Source of the DNA: Aliarcobacter cibarius
GTDB lineage: Bacteria > Campylobacterota > Campylobacteria > Campylobacterales > Arcobacteraceae
Assembly: GCF_013372265.1 (NCBI RefSeq)
Contig: NZ_CP054051.1
Coordinates: 1,500,587-1,564,586, forward strand
Direction: 5' to 3'
DNA length: 64,000 nt
Positions 34,539 to 44,274 of this stretch are shown one piece after another. The notes under the pieces were generated by a model. The model searched no databases, was not told where the DNA came from, and saw only the letters and a list, made by a program, of their open reading frames with translations. Each line of letters begins with the position of its first letter. Within the stretch, counting starts at the first letter, position 1. Position numbers and translations under genes: made by a program.

Positions 34539-34841
34539 TTATGACAATAATCTTTTATTTACTAAATTTATAATGTTATTAATTTGTGAAATATCTTTAC
34601 CTTTTATCCATGCATCTATTCCAAAATTTTTAAATGCATCATAATCACTCTCATCATCAATTACAGCGATAGAAGCAAACTTGTCTTTGCAAACTTTTGA
34701 TTTATTTTCTTCAAAATCAAAAATTGAATCAATTCCTAAAATAACGATATCAGCATCGCTTGAACTACCAGAAAAAGATTCAACATCAAACTCTTTATTA
34801 AATAAAGATGCATCTATATCATAAAAAGTAACTATTTTCAT
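34539..34841 (-). CDS. Small protein resembling a degenerate receiver domain
   Basis: A 100-residue cytosolic protein, KIVTFYDIDASLFNKEFDVESF, then ADIVILGIDSIFDFEENK, SIAVIDDESDYDAF and FGIDAWIKGKDISQINNIINLV. The alternating strands and helices, the late lysine in WIKGKD and the length recall a CheY-like receiver without a clear phospho-acceptor. I do not recognise the family with confidence. The ATG at 34841 fits AAGGA 6 bases upstream; an ATG two codons earlier abuts the Shine-Dalgarno. It lies between hslU (gap about 56 bases) and tatD in the same run. Confidence 0.6.
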   Translation of the reverse strand: MKIVTFYDIDASLFNKEFDVESFSGSSSDADIVILGIDSIFDFEENKSKVCKDKFASIAVIDDESDYDAFKNFGIDAWIKGKDISQINNIINLVNKRLLS

Positions 34842-34897
34842 AAACATTCCTTGGCTAAAAATTTAAGTCTAAACAATTCTATCTAAATATTTTTAAA

Positions 34898-36226
34898 TTA
34901 CAAAATATATCTAGTTGTATCAACGTTATCAACAATCTTCTCTAATTTTGAAGATACTAATTCTTCTGTAACAACAACTTTTGAACCTTTACTCATATCT
35001 GCATCAAAAGATATATCTTCAATAACTTTCTCTATAACAGTATGAAGTCTTCTTGCCCCAATATCTTCAGTTTTTTCATTAGCTAATACACTATATTTTG
35101 CAAAAGCTCTAACTGCGCTATCATCAAACTCTAACTCTACATCTTCAACTTGTAAAAGAGCTTTATACTGTCTTAACAATGAATTTTTTGTATTTGTTAA
35201 AATCTTATATAATGCTTCTTCATCTAAAGATTCTAGTTCAACTCTTAGAGGAAATCTTCCTTGAAGTTCAGGTATTAAATCACTAGGTTTTGATACATGA
35301 AATGCTCCAGCAGCAATAAACAAAATATGATCAGTTTTTATTTGCCCAAATTTTGTTTGAACAGAACTACCTTCAACTATTGGAAGTAAATCTCTTTGTA
35401 CTCCCTCTTTTGAAGGATCTTGTCCATTATTCTTTTTGCTAGTTGCAATTTTATCTATCTCATCAATGAAAATTATTCCACCATTCTCACATCTCTTTAT
35501 TGCTTCAACTTTAATAGCCTCTGTATCTAATAATCCTTCACTTGCAATTCCTCTTAAAAGAACTTTTGCATCTTTTATACTAACTTCTTTTTTTATTTTA
35601 TCTTTGTTTAAATTCCCTAACATCTTGTTAAGACTTTCTTGCATTGAACTCATATCAAAAGGTAAACTGGAATCAATTATTTCAACATGAGCTTTTTTTG
35701 GAACTTCGATCTCTATTTTTTTATCATCTAATTCCCCATCAAGAAGCTTCTTTTCCATAAGATTATATGCTTTTATAAAAGATTCTTTTGCACTATCACT
35801 TGCACTTTCAGGAAGAGGAGGAACTAATTTTTCAACTATTTTTTTAGTAACTTCTTCATCAATCTTATCTTTTATTTTATCTTCATACTCTTTTGTAACA
35901 AGATTTATTCCTTCATACACCAAATCTCTAACCATAGATTCAACATCACGTCCTACAAATCCAACTTCTGTATATTTACTAGCTTCTACTTTTACAAAAG
36001 GAAGACCCATCATTTTTGCCATTCTTCTTGCTATTTCAGTTTTTCCAACTCCAGTACTTCCAATCATTAGAATATTTTTTGGCATAATCTCTTCTTGAAG
36101 TTTTGGTTCAACTCTCATTCTTCTATATCTATTTCTAAGAGCTAATGCAATAGTTTTTTTTGCATCATTTTGACCTATAATATAATCATCTAAATATTCA
36201 ACAATCTGTCTTGGTGTCATATCCAT
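34898..36226 (-). CDS. hslU: ATP-dependent protease ATPase subunit HslU
   Basis: A 442-residue AAA+ unfoldase. Walker A GSTGVGKTE, I-domain in the middle (about 110-240), Walker B GGIIFIDEIDKIA, sensor motif ELQGRFPLRVELESL, and the C-terminal TRYIL tail that docks into HslV. It threads substrates into the HslV peptidase. hslV is 7 bases upstream. Confidence 0.97.
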   Translation of the reverse strand: MDMTPRQIVEYLDDYIIGQNDAKKTIALALRNRYRRMRVEPKLQEEIMPKNILMIGSTGVGKTEIARRMAKMMGLPFVKVEASKYTEVGFVGRDVESMVRDLVYEGINLVTKEYEDKIKDKIDEEVTKKIVEKLVPPLPESASDSAKESFIKAYNLMEKKLLDGELDDKKIEIEVPKKAHVEIIDSSLPFDMSSMQESLNKMLGNLNKDKIKKEVSIKDAKVLLRGIASEGLLDTEAIKVEAIKRCENGGIIFIDEIDKIATSKKNNGQDPSKEGVQRDLLPIVEGSSVQTKFGQIKTDHILFIAAGAFHVSKPSDLIPELQGRFPLRVELESLDEEALYKILTNTKNSLLRQYKALLQVEDVELEFDDSAVRAFAKYSVLANEKTEDIGARRLHTVIEKVIEDISFDADMSKGSKVVVTEELVSSKLEKIVDNVDTTRYIL

Positions 36227-36233
36227 AATATTT

Positions 36234-36770
36234 TTAATCCTCTAACTTTAATATTTTTATATTTTGATTTGTATAAATACATAGTTCTCCAGCAATCATA
36301 AGTGATTCTTTTACCAACTCTTCTTCATCAAGATTTGAATGTTTTGCTAATGCCCGTGCAGCCGAAATGGCAAAATTTCCACCACTTCCAATACTTGCAA
36401 TTTCTCCATCTTCTGGTTCAACTACATCACCATTTCCACTTAATATAAATATTTTCTCTTTATTTAAAACTATCATCATAGCTTCAAGTCTTCTTAAATA
36501 TTTATCTTTTCTCCACTCTTTAGAAAAAGCAATAACAGACTTTAGTAAATCTCCTTTACAAGCTTCTAAATGAGCTTCAAACATATCAAAAAGATTAAAT
36601 GCATCTGCAGTACTTCCTGCAAAACCGGCTAATATTTTTCCTTGATATAAAGTTCTTATTTTTGTTGCATTCCCTTTTAAAACTGTATTTCCAAAAGACA
36701 CTTGTCCATCTCCACCAATTACAGCTTTATTTTTACCTTTGTATGCAAGTATAGTTGTCGCGTGAAACAT
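36234..36770 (-). CDS. hslV: ATP-dependent protease peptidase subunit HslV
   Basis: A 178-residue proteasome-like peptidase. After a short MFHA propeptide the catalytic threonine begins [37 protein letters not shown] and [15 protein letters not shown] are family motifs. It forms the dodecameric protease core with HslU. It follows rplI by 3 bases, the order also seen in Campylobacter. Confidence 0.97.
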   Translation of the reverse strand: MFHATTILAYKGKNKAVIGGDGQVSFGNTVLKGNATKIRTLYQGKILAGFAGSTADAFNLFDMFEAHLEACKGDLLKSVIAFSKEWRKDKYLRRLEAMMIVLNKEKIFILSGNGDVVEPEDGEIASIGSGGNFAISAARALAKHSNLDEEELVKESLMIAGELCIYTNQNIKILKLED

Positions 36771-36773
36771 AAT

Positions 36774-37220
36774 TTAACCTGCAATAATATCAATTTTTAA
36801 TGTAGCATTTATAGAGTGCCCTAATTTACAAACAACTTCATAAATACCAACTGATTTTAATTTGTTATCAGCTGCTATACTTTTTTTATCAATCATTATA
36901 GAAAATTGTTTTTCAAGTTCTTCACTTATCTCTTTATTTGTAACACTTCCAATTAGTTGACCATTAGTACCAGCTTTGTGTCTAATAGTAAGTTTAGTAG
37001 AATTAATTTTTTCTGCTAACTCTTTTGCAGCTTTTATCTCCTCTTCTTCTTTAAGTGCTAATTTTTTTTGTTCTGCGTTATGTTTTGCAATTACATCATT
37101 TGTTGCTTGTAAAGCTAAACCTTTTCCAATTAAAAAATTTTTACCATATCCATCAGCTACTTCTTTTATCTCTCCAGCTTTTCCTAAAGTTTTTACATCT
37201 TTTATTAATAATACTTTCAT
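36774..37220 (-). CDS. rplI: 50S ribosomal protein L9
   Basis: A 148-residue L9: N-terminal domain [36 protein letters not shown], long central helix rich in Ala/Glu/Lys, and a C-terminal RNA-binding domain with [14 protein letters not shown]. It starts the minus-strand run that continues through hslVU to engB; a 64-base gap separates it from the recombinase-like gene upstream. Confidence 0.97.
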   Translation of the reverse strand: MKVLLIKDVKTLGKAGEIKEVADGYGKNFLIGKGLALQATNDVIAKHNAEQKKLALKEEEEIKAAKELAEKINSTKLTIRHKAGTNGQLIGSVTNKEISEELEKQFSIMIDKKSIAADNKLKSVGIYEVVCKLGHSINATLKIDIIAG

Positions 37221-37284
37221 TTTTATTCATCCTTCTTTTTTAATCTTTTTATTTTACAATATTTTATTTAAAGCCTAATAAAGC

Positions 37285-37920
37285 CTAACTATCTGAAGAT
37301 TGATTAACTTGTTGTTTTATATTTCTTTTTCTAACATAATTATTTAAGCCTATATGGTTATTATAACCTAAAAGTTTTGCTATTTTTCGTACACTTAAAC
37401 CTACACCTAGAAGTTCTTCAATTTTCTCTCTTTGTTCATCAAACTTAGATTTTTGAATAGTTCCTTTTGGTTTTCCTAAAGCTATACCATCTAATTTTTT
37501 TGCAGTTAAAGCCTCTTTTGTTCTAAGACTCATAAGCTCTTTCTCTAAATTTACTGTCATTGATATAACACTTAAAATCATTTGGCTTAGCATATCTTTG
37601 TCATCTATTAAATCCAAATTTTGCTCTATTACAATAATTCGAATTTTATTTTGTAATAAAAACTTTACAATTTCTAAAATTGTATCTATTGTTCTTCCAA
37701 ATACATTTAAATTTGTAACAATAATCATTGAGTTTTTTTCACAATTTTCAAGAAGTTGTAAAATGTTTTTTTCATCTTTTGGTGTATTAATAATTATCTC
37801 AACATTTTTATATATTTGCAACTTCTTTTTTGAAACATAATTAGAAATTGCTTCTTCTTGCTCTTGTGTATATTTATCATTGTTTAAATTTTTTCTAATG
37901 TAAGTAAAAATTTTTGACAT
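37285..37920 (-). CDS. Serine-recombinase-like protein lacking the catalytic serine
   Basis: A 211-residue resolvase/invertase-like protein with the catalytic-domain fold and a C-terminal helix-turn-helix (SVRKIAKLLGYNNHIGLNNYVRKRNI). Compared with gamma-delta resolvase (YARVS with nucleophile Ser10, and the DR..R active-site arginines), the N-terminus reads FTYIRKN, putting Asn at the serine position, and the second motif reads NLNVFGR, losing the Asp and first Arg. Strand exchange is therefore unlikely; a DNA-binding or regulatory role is the better guess. A Shine-Dalgarno AGGAG is present. There are no inverted repeats or transposon genes around it, and it stands upstream of rplI. Confidence 0.82.
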   Translation of the reverse strand: MSKIFTYIRKNLNNDKYTQEQEEAISNYVSKKKLQIYKNVEIIINTPKDEKNILQLLENCEKNSMIIVTNLNVFGRTIDTILEIVKFLLQNKIRIIVIEQNLDLIDDKDMLSQMILSVISMTVNLEKELMSLRTKEALTAKKLDGIALGKPKGTIQKSKFDEQREKIEELLGVGLSVRKIAKLLGYNNHIGLNNYVRKRNIKQQVNQSSDS

Positions 37921-38126
37921 ATTTCTCCTTTATTCAAAAAAACAATCTAGTTTTGCTTAAACATATTGTTTAATTCTTATAGAAAAGTTTATACAAAATG
38001 TTATCCACTAAAATATTAATAAATGCTTACATAAATTAATTGTCTTTTTTACTAAATATTTTGTGATTGAATTCAAAGTTTATTTTAGATAATATCAATT
38101 TTTTATATAAATAATAAGGTTTTAGA

Positions 38127-38681
38127 TTGAAGTTAACTGTTGCAATTAGCGGTGCTAGTGGGGTAAATTTAGCGATAAAATTCGTAAAACTCATACCCAA
38201 AGATATTGAGCTTTTTGTTGTATTTTCTAAAAGTGCAAAAAAAGCATTAAGTCTTGAAAATAAACTGAAAGTAAAAGATATTTTTAAAGATTTTAATAAT
38301 ATCACAATCTTCAAAGATGAAAATATAGGAGCTTCAATTGCTTCTGGATCATTTAAAATTGACAAAATGATAATTATTCCTTGCAGTTCAAATACACTTG
38401 CAAAATGTGCCTATGGGATAGCAGATAGTCTTATTACAAGAGCCTTTTCAGTAATGTTAAAAGAAAAGAGAGAGATAATTGTAGTTCCCAGAGAATTACC
38501 TCTAAATACTATTATGCTTGAAAATATGCTAAAACTATCAAATTTAGGCGTTGTTATTGCTCCACCAATATTAGGATATTACAGTAATCAACAAACACTT
38601 GAAGATATGGAAAATTTTATTATTGGAAAATGGATGGACTTATTAAAAATAGATAATACATTATACAAAAGATGGAAATGA
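38127..38681 (+). CDS. ubiX: Flavin prenyltransferase, UbiX family
   Basis: A 184-residue UbiX/Pad1 protein making prenylated FMN for UbiD-type decarboxylases. Visible motifs: GASGVNLAIKFV near the N-terminus, IASGSFKIDKMIIIPCSSNTLAKCAYGIAD, and VVPRELPLNTIMLENM. The start is TTG with AAGG upstream. It begins the plus-strand run ubiX-coaD-tmk-hisS-speA-cysE, the same order as in Campylobacter jejuni. No ubiD gene is in the window. Confidence 0.9.
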   Translation: MKLTVAISGASGVNLAIKFVKLIPKDIELFVVFSKSAKKALSLENKLKVKDIFKDFNNITIFKDENIGASIASGSFKIDKMIIIPCSSNTLAKCAYGIADSLITRAFSVMLKEKREIIVVPRELPLNTIMLENMLKLSNLGVVIAPPILGYYSNQQTLEDMENFIIGKWMDLLKIDNTLYKRWK

Positions 38682-38683
38682 AA

Positions 38684-39178
38684 ATGGAAAACAGTAATTA
38701 TAATTATACAGGTTCATATAAAAGAGCAATTTATAGTGGTACCTTTGATCCAATAACTATTGGTCATTTAGACATCATAGAAAGAGCAACAAATATCTTT
38801 GATGAAGTTATTATTAGTGTTGCAAAAAGTGAACTAAAAAAACCAATGTTTTCTCACCAAAAAAGAGTGGAATTTGTAAAAGCAGCTACAACTCACCTAA
38901 ACAATGTTAGAGTTGTAGGGTTTGATACACTTTTAGTTGATTTAGCAAGAGAACTTAAAACTAATACAATTATAAGAGGTCTTAGAGCTGTTAGTGACTT
39001 TGAATTTGAACTTCAAATGGGATATGCAAACTCTTCAATAAATAAGAATTTAGAAACTGTTTATTTAATGCCTACTTTAGAACACGCTTTTGTAAGCTCT
39101 ACAATTGTTAGAGAAATTATAAGATTTAAAGGAAAATTTGAACATTTGGTTCCTAAGAAGGTTGTTGAATGTATGTAG
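38684..39178 (+). CDS. coaD: Pantetheine-phosphate adenylyltransferase
   Basis: Catalyses the penultimate step of coenzyme A synthesis. The nucleotidyltransferase motif is [19 protein letters not shown], followed by [16 protein letters not shown] and STIVREI. The protein is about 164 residues with a dozen residues ([11 protein letters not shown]) before the usual start. I chose the ATG at 38684, which has GGAA about 6 bases upstream; ATGs at 38672 and 38678 overlap ubiX. Confidence 0.95.
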   Translation: MENSNYNYTGSYKRAIYSGTFDPITIGHLDIIERATNIFDEVIISVAKSELKKPMFSHQKRVEFVKAATTHLNNVRVVGFDTLLVDLARELKTNTIIRGLRAVSDFEFELQMGYANSSINKNLETVYLMPTLEHAFVSSTIVREIIRFKGKFEHLVPKKVVECM

Positions 39179-39738
39179 TTCTTGAAGGTATTGATACAGC
39201 TGGAAAATCTACACAACTACAACTTTTAAAATATAAATTTCCCAGTGCTGTTTTTACAAAAGAACCAGGTGGAACAAAACTTGGAATTAAACTTAGAGAG
39301 ATGATTTTAAATGGTGAAGCAAATTCAAATTTAGCTGAGATGTTTATGTTTTTAGCTGATAGAGCAGAACATACTAAAGAAGTTATTTTAAAAAATAAAA
39401 ATGAATTGGTAATAAGTGATAGATCTTTTATCTCAGGTATTGCTTATGCTTTAGATGAAGAAATTGATAAACTAATAGAATTAAACCGTCTTGCAACTTC
39501 AAATAATTTTCCACAAAAAGTTATATTATTGGAACTAAGTAAAGAAGAATTAGAAAAAAGATTATCACAAAAGCAAAATGATAGTATAGAAAAAAGAGGA
39601 ATAGAATATCTTTTAAATATTCAAAAAAGATTAAAAGAGACGATTTTAAAACTAAATATATCTTATAAATTTATTGATGCAAGTCTAAATATAAATGAAA
39701 TTGAGAAGATTATAGAGGATTTTATAAATGCAAAATAG
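39169..39738 (+). CDS. tmk: Thymidylate kinase
   Basis: A 189-residue dTMP kinase: P-loop [20 protein letters not shown] with the catalytic arginine region, LADRAEH, and [11 protein letters not shown]. It phosphorylates dTMP to dTDP. It overlaps coaD by 10 bases and hisS by 11, so translation is coupled. Confidence 0.96.
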   Translation: MYVVLEGIDTAGKSTQLQLLKYKFPSAVFTKEPGGTKLGIKLREMILNGEANSNLAEMFMFLADRAEHTKEVILKNKNELVISDRSFISGIAYALDEEIDKLIELNRLATSNNFPQKVILLELSKEELEKRLSQKQNDSIEKRGIEYLLNIQKRLKETILKLNISYKFIDASLNINEIEKIIEDFINAK

Positions 39739-40957
39739 TATTAAAAATATACAAAGTTTAAGAGGAATGAAAGATATTGTGGGAAGTGAAAGTGAACTTT
39801 TCACATATTTTGTTGAAAATGCTTCTAAAATTGCTAAAAAATATGGATTTTCTTACATTGAAACTCCACTTTTGGAAGAGACTGCTTTATTTAAAAGAAG
39901 CGTTGGAGAAAGTAGTGATATTGTAAACAAAGAGATGTACCAATTTATTGATAAAGGACAAAATGATGTTTGTCTAAGACCTGAAGGTACAGCTGGAGTT
40001 GTTAGACATTTTGTTGAGAAAAAACTTGATCGTGCTGGAGGGGTTTATAAATGGTACTATTATGGACCAATGTTTAGATATGAAAGACCTCAAAAAGGAA
40101 GATTAAGAGAATTTCACCAATTTGGTTGTGAAGTTTTTGGATTACAAAGTGTTTATGAAGATGCAAATATTATAATCATGATAAAAGAAATTTTAGAATT
40201 TTTTGGTATTGGATTTACTTTAAAATTAAATTCTTTAGGATGCAGTGATTGTATGCCAAAATATAAAGAAAGCTTAGTTGAACATCTATCAAGCTTCAAA
40301 GAAGAATTATGCGAAGATTGTAATAGAAGACTTTTAACAAATCCTATTAGAGTTTTAGATTGTAAAATTGAAAAATGCCAATCACTATTAACTAATTCAC
40401 CAAAAATTACAAATAACCTTTGTAATTCATGTAATACAGATTTCAATAAACTAAAAGAAATTTTAGATTTTAATAATATCTCTTATGAAATAGATTCAAA
40501 CCTTGTTCGTGGACTTGATTACTATAACAAAACAGCCTTTGAATTTGTAAGTAATGAAATAGGTTCTCAAAGTGCAATAGCTGGTGGAGGAAGATACGAT
40601 AGATTAGTTGAATTCTTAGGTGGAAAATCAACTCCTGGTATTGGTTTTGCTATAGGTATTGAAAGACTTTTAGAATTAGTTAAGAAAAATGATGAAAAAG
40701 AAGACTTTGTATACATTGGTGTTTTAGATGAAGCTTCTTTAAATAAAGCTTTTGAAATAGGTATAAAAAAAAGAAAAACAACAAAAACTTATATCGAATA
40801 TACTCCTAGAGGATTTGCAAAGCATTTTGGCATAGCTGAAAAATTAGGTTGTAATATTGTTGCATTAATCGGTGAAAATGAACTAAAGAATGAGACAATT
40901 TATACAAAAAATATAGGTACAAAAGAAGAAATTACAGTGAAGTTGGGAGATTTTTAG
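39728..40957 (+). CDS. hisS: Histidyl-tRNA synthetase
   Basis: A 409-residue class II aminoacyl-tRNA synthetase. It has [13 protein letters not shown] at the N-terminus, motif 2 [27 protein letters not shown], the HisRS signatures [16 protein letters not shown] and GGGRYD, and motif 3 [15 protein letters not shown] cysteine-rich insertion ([32 protein letters not shown]) in the middle may bind zinc. Length is normal. Confidence 0.97.
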   Translation: MQNSIKNIQSLRGMKDIVGSESELFTYFVENASKIAKKYGFSYIETPLLEETALFKRSVGESSDIVNKEMYQFIDKGQNDVCLRPEGTAGVVRHFVEKKLDRAGGVYKWYYYGPMFRYERPQKGRLREFHQFGCEVFGLQSVYEDANIIIMIKEILEFFGIGFTLKLNSLGCSDCMPKYKESLVEHLSSFKEELCEDCNRRLLTNPIRVLDCKIEKCQSLLTNSPKITNNLCNSCNTDFNKLKEILDFNNISYEIDSNLVRGLDYYNKTAFEFVSNEIGSQSAIAGGGRYDRLVEFLGGKSTPGIGFAIGIERLLELVKKNDEKEDFVYIGVLDEASLNKAFEIGIKKRKTTKTYIEYTPRGFAKHFGIAEKLGCNIVALIGENELKNETIYTKNIGTKEEITVKLGDF

Positions 40958-40958
40958 T

Positions 40959-42773
40959 ATGAAAAATAAATATGGAATAGATATTTGGGGTGATGATAAT
41001 TTTTTTATTGAAGATGGTGTTGTAAAAGTTGATTATAGTTGTTCTCCTTCACTTATTTCAATTGTAAAAGACATAAGAAAACAAGGATTTAAAGGTCCTT
41101 TGCTTCTTAGATTTCCTCATATTACGAAAAAACAAATAAAAACTCTTTTTAATGCTTTCAATGCAAGCATGAAAGAGTATGATTACAAAGGTAAATTTAA
41201 TGCAGTTTTCCCATTAAAAGTAAACCAACTACCTAATTTTATTCACCCTTTAGTAAGTGCTGGGAAAAAGTATGGTTATGGTTTGGAAGCTGGAAGTAAA
41301 GCCGAATTAATAATAGCTATGACTTATAACAACTTGGGAAGTCCTATTACTGTAAATGGATTCAAAGATAAAGAGATGATACATCTTTGCTTCATTGCAA
41401 AAAGTATGGGTCATGATATTACAGTTATTATTGAAGGTTTAAATGAACTTGAAATGATTGTTGAAGTTTTAAAAGAGACAAATATGGAAGCGCCTAATGT
41501 AGGTCTTAGAGTTAGACTTCATAGTGGAGGAAGCGGCGTTTGGGCAAAAAGTGGAGGAATTGATTCTAAATTTGGACTTACTTCAACAGAAATTCTAGAA
41601 GCTTTTGAACTTATGCAAGACAATAATTTAGAAGATTTATTAACTATGATTCATTTCCACATAGGTTCAGCTATGAATACTATCAAACCTTTGAAAAAAG
41701 CTTTAAGAGAATCTGGTCATATCTATGCTGAACTTAAAAATTTAGGAGCAAAAAAATTAAGCTCAATAAACATTGGTGGTGGATTAAGTGTTGAATATAG
41801 TGCTTACGAACAATCAAGATTCTACTCTCTAAATGAATTTGCAAGTGACGTTGTATTTACACTAAAAGAGATAGCAAGACAAAAAGGTGTTGAAGAGCCA
41901 AATATTTTTACTGAATCAGGAAGATTTATTAGTGCTGCATCAACTGTACTTATAGCACCTGTTTTAGAACTTTTCTCAGCAGAATATGAATTAAGTCATC
42001 TAAAATTAAAAGGAGTAAATCCTCCTCTTATTCAAGAGTTACATGATTTGTTTAGAGATATGACTAAGAAAAAAGCATATGAGTTTATGCATGATAGTAT
42101 TGACCACTTAGAGTCACTTTTAACTCTTTTTGATTTAGGATATATTGACTTACAAGATAGATCAAATGCTGAAATTTTAACTCATCAAATTATAAAAAAA
42201 GCTATTTCACTTTTACAAGTAGATGATTATGAAGAGCTTAGAAAATTTGATAAAAATATTCAAGAAAAATATCTACTTAATTTCTCTTTATTCCAATCAC
42301 TACCAGATTATTGGGGAATAAACCAAGAATTCCCTATTATGCCAATTACGCATTTAGATAAGAAACCAACAAGAAGTGCAAGTCTTTGGGATATAACTTG
42401 TGATAGTGATGGAGAGATACCTTTTGATATGCAAAAACCTCTATATTTACATGATGTAAATTTAAATAAAGAAGATTACTTTCTAGGTTTTTTTAATGTG
42501 GGAGCATATCAAGATACTTTAGGAATGAAACACAATCTATTCTCTCATCCAACTGAAGTAAATGTAGTATTTAAAGATGATGAAGTAATTTTAGAAAAAC
42601 TTTTAGAATCTCAAAAAGTTATAGATATTTTGGATGATATTGACTATGATACTGAAGAGATACAAAGTATTTTGAGTAAAAGATTACCTTTAGAAACTTA
42701 TGAAATATTAAAAAAATACCTGAATGATAATAGTTATTTAAAAACTATCTGGAGTTACTATGACGATGAATGA
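40959..42773 (+). CDS. speA: Biosynthetic arginine decarboxylase
   Basis: A 604-residue PLP enzyme (fold III) converting arginine to agmatine for polyamine synthesis. The PLP lysine is in NAVFPLKVNQLPNF; later motifs are GLRVRLHSGGSGVWAKSGG, FHIGSAMNT, NIGGGLSVEY, and the C-terminal SLWDITCDSDGEIPFDM with the catalytic cysteine. It begins one base after the hisS stop. Confidence 0.96.
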   Translation: MKNKYGIDIWGDDNFFIEDGVVKVDYSCSPSLISIVKDIRKQGFKGPLLLRFPHITKKQIKTLFNAFNASMKEYDYKGKFNAVFPLKVNQLPNFIHPLVSAGKKYGYGLEAGSKAELIIAMTYNNLGSPITVNGFKDKEMIHLCFIAKSMGHDITVIIEGLNELEMIVEVLKETNMEAPNVGLRVRLHSGGSGVWAKSGGIDSKFGLTSTEILEAFELMQDNNLEDLLTMIHFHIGSAMNTIKPLKKALRESGHIYAELKNLGAKKLSSINIGGGLSVEYSAYEQSRFYSLNEFASDVVFTLKEIARQKGVEEPNIFTESGRFISAASTVLIAPVLELFSAEYELSHLKLKGVNPPLIQELHDLFRDMTKKKAYEFMHDSIDHLESLLTLFDLGYIDLQDRSNAEILTHQIIKKAISLLQVDDYEELRKFDKNIQEKYLLNFSLFQSLPDYWGINQEFPIMPITHLDKKPTRSASLWDITCDSDGEIPFDMQKPLYLHDVNLNKEDYFLGFFNVGAYQDTLGMKHNLFSHPTEVNVVFKDDEVILEKLLESQKVIDILDDIDYDTEEIQSILSKRLPLETYEILKKYLNDNSYLKTIWSYYDDE

Positions 42774-43509
42774 AGAACAAAAGAAAGAAGAATTAAGCTT
42801 ATGGCAGATAATTAAAGAGGACTTTTCTGTTCCAAAATTAAATGATCCTGTTCTAGACTCAAATTTTGAACTATTTTTTAACTATCCAGGTGTTTGGGCG
42901 ATAATAAATCATAGAATTGCAAATAAACTTTATTATAAAGGATTTAAAAAATTTGCAAGAGTAGTTGCTGGAATTTCATCTTTTTTCACAAAAACAGATA
43001 TTCATCCAGCTGCAACTATAGGACGAAGAGTTTTTATAGACCATGCAATTGGAGTTGTTATTGGAGCAACAGCTATTGTCGAAGATGATGTATTAATTTA
43101 TCAAGGTGTAACTTTAGGAGGGGTAAGTCTTAACAAAGGTAAAAGACACCCTACAATTAAATCTAATGTAGTTCTTGGAAGTGGAGCTAAAATTCTTGGA
43201 AATATAACTATTGGTGCTAATTGTAAAATTGGAGCAAACTCTGTTGTAGTTGTCGATGTACCTGAAAACTCTACAGCTGTTGGAGTACCTGCAAGAATTA
43301 TAAAAAAAGATGGTAAAAGAGATAAATTAGCACACAATGAATTACCAGATATAAATAAAGAAATGTTTAAATACTTAATAGGAAGAATTGCTCATCTTGA
43401 ACATTCAATAAAAAGAGATGAAGATTGTACAGAAGATGAAAAAAACAACATTTTAGAAACAGAATATAACAAATTTATAGAAACACTAAACTCTAGTAAG
43501 AAAGACTGA
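42760..43509 (+). CDS. cysE: Serine O-acetyltransferase
   Basis: A 249-residue left-handed beta-helix enzyme that activates serine for cysteine synthesis. Hexapeptide repeats contain the catalytic histidine region DIHPAATIGRRVFIDHAIGVVIGATAIVEDDVLIYQGVTLGG, then KRHPTIKSNVVLGSGAKILGNITIG. The ATG at 42760 has GGAG 5 bases upstream and overlaps speA by 14 bases. It ends in a charged tail longer than in some relatives. Confidence 0.95.
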   Translation: MTMNEEQKKEELSLWQIIKEDFSVPKLNDPVLDSNFELFFNYPGVWAIINHRIANKLYYKGFKKFARVVAGISSFFTKTDIHPAATIGRRVFIDHAIGVVIGATAIVEDDVLIYQGVTLGGVSLNKGKRHPTIKSNVVLGSGAKILGNITIGANCKIGANSVVVVDVPENSTAVGVPARIIKKDGKRDKLAHNELPDINKEMFKYLIGRIAHLEHSIKRDEDCTEDEKNNILETEYNKFIETLNSSKKD

Positions 43510-43511
43510 TT

Positions 43512-44246
43512 GTGGAATTAGAACTTATTGTATTTGGATTAATTACTGGATTTACATCAGGTTTTTTTGGAATTGGTGGAGGAAGTATTTTAATTCCTAT
43601 GCTTTTACTCGTTGGATTTGTTATGAAGGAAGCTGTTGCAATATCAATCATGCAAATGGTTTTTTCATCAATTTATGGTTCATTTTTAAATTCAAAAAAA
43701 ATAAAAGGCTTAGTTAGAGATGGTATTATTTTAGGAATTGGAGCTATATTTGGTGGATTAGTTAGTGGATATTTTTTACCTAGTATTCCAAATATATATC
43801 TTCAATACATATTCATAGCTACTCTTATTTATACAATATATACCCTTTTTAGAGCTCCTGCAAGTCAAGATGTAGAACAAGAAGATAAAAATATATTTCT
43901 ACTAATTTTTATTGGTTTTTTTGTTGGAATTTTTGCTATGAGTATAGGAATTGGTGGTTCATTGATGCTTCTACCAATATTGGTACGATTTTTAAAATAT
44001 GATTTAAAAGTAGCAACTGCTTTAGGACTGTTTTTTGTTATTTTTTCTTCAATTGGTGGTTTTATTTCAACTTCAATTTATGGAAATATGCTCTACTATG
44101 AAGGAGCAATTATAGGTATAGGTTCTGTTATTGGAGTATATTTTGGAATAAAAGTAAAAGAGAAAACAAAAGCAACTTCGTATAAAAAATTTGTATTAAC
44201 ATTAAATCTGTTTGTTTTAATAATTATGATTTACAAAACTATCTAA
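43512..44246 (+). CDS. TSUP/TauE-SafE family membrane permease
   Basis: A 244-residue membrane protein with about eight helices and two TSUP repeats, each with the glycine-rich pattern (FFGIGGGSILIPMLLLVGF near the start, MSIGIGGSLMLLPILVRFL in the middle). The family moves sulfite, sulfonates, thiosulfate or similar anions. It starts with GTG 2 bases after cysE, so a link to sulfur assimilation is likely; the substrate is inference. Confidence 0.88.
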   Translation: MELELIVFGLITGFTSGFFGIGGGSILIPMLLLVGFVMKEAVAISIMQMVFSSIYGSFLNSKKIKGLVRDGIILGIGAIFGGLVSGYFLPSIPNIYLQYIFIATLIYTIYTLFRAPASQDVEQEDKNIFLLIFIGFFVGIFAMSIGIGGSLMLLPILVRFLKYDLKVATALGLFFVIFSSIGGFISTSIYGNMLYYEGAIIGIGSVIGVYFGIKVKEKTKATSYKKFVLTLNLFVLIIMIYKTI

Positions 44247-44249
44247 AAG

Positions 44250-44274
44250 ATGAGTAAGAATTTAATTCTTACTC
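44250..44274. terminator. Strong bidirectional terminator
   Basis: An 11-bp perfect stem (TGAGTAAGAAT at 44250-44260, ATTCTTACTCA at 44264-44274) with a 3-base loop, flanked by an A-run on the left and a T-run on the right, sits between the convergent TSUP and DUF5610-like genes. It is the clearest intrinsic terminator in the window. Confidence 0.75.

Noticed and set aside
37259-37290. Direct repeat AAAGCCTAA / AAAGCCTAA between recombinase and rplI genes
   Set aside because: Two short copies 3 bases apart overlapping the recombinase end; no attachment-site or resolvase-site structure can be built from them.
38001-38010. TTATCCACT resembling a DnaA box in the 206-base gap before ubiX
   Set aside because: A single imperfect box with no cluster, no dnaA/dnaN neighbourhood, and a different preferred core in Campylobacterota. 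The rest of the gap shows only AT-rich DNA, a possible ubiX promoter and a recombinase Shine-Dalgarno.
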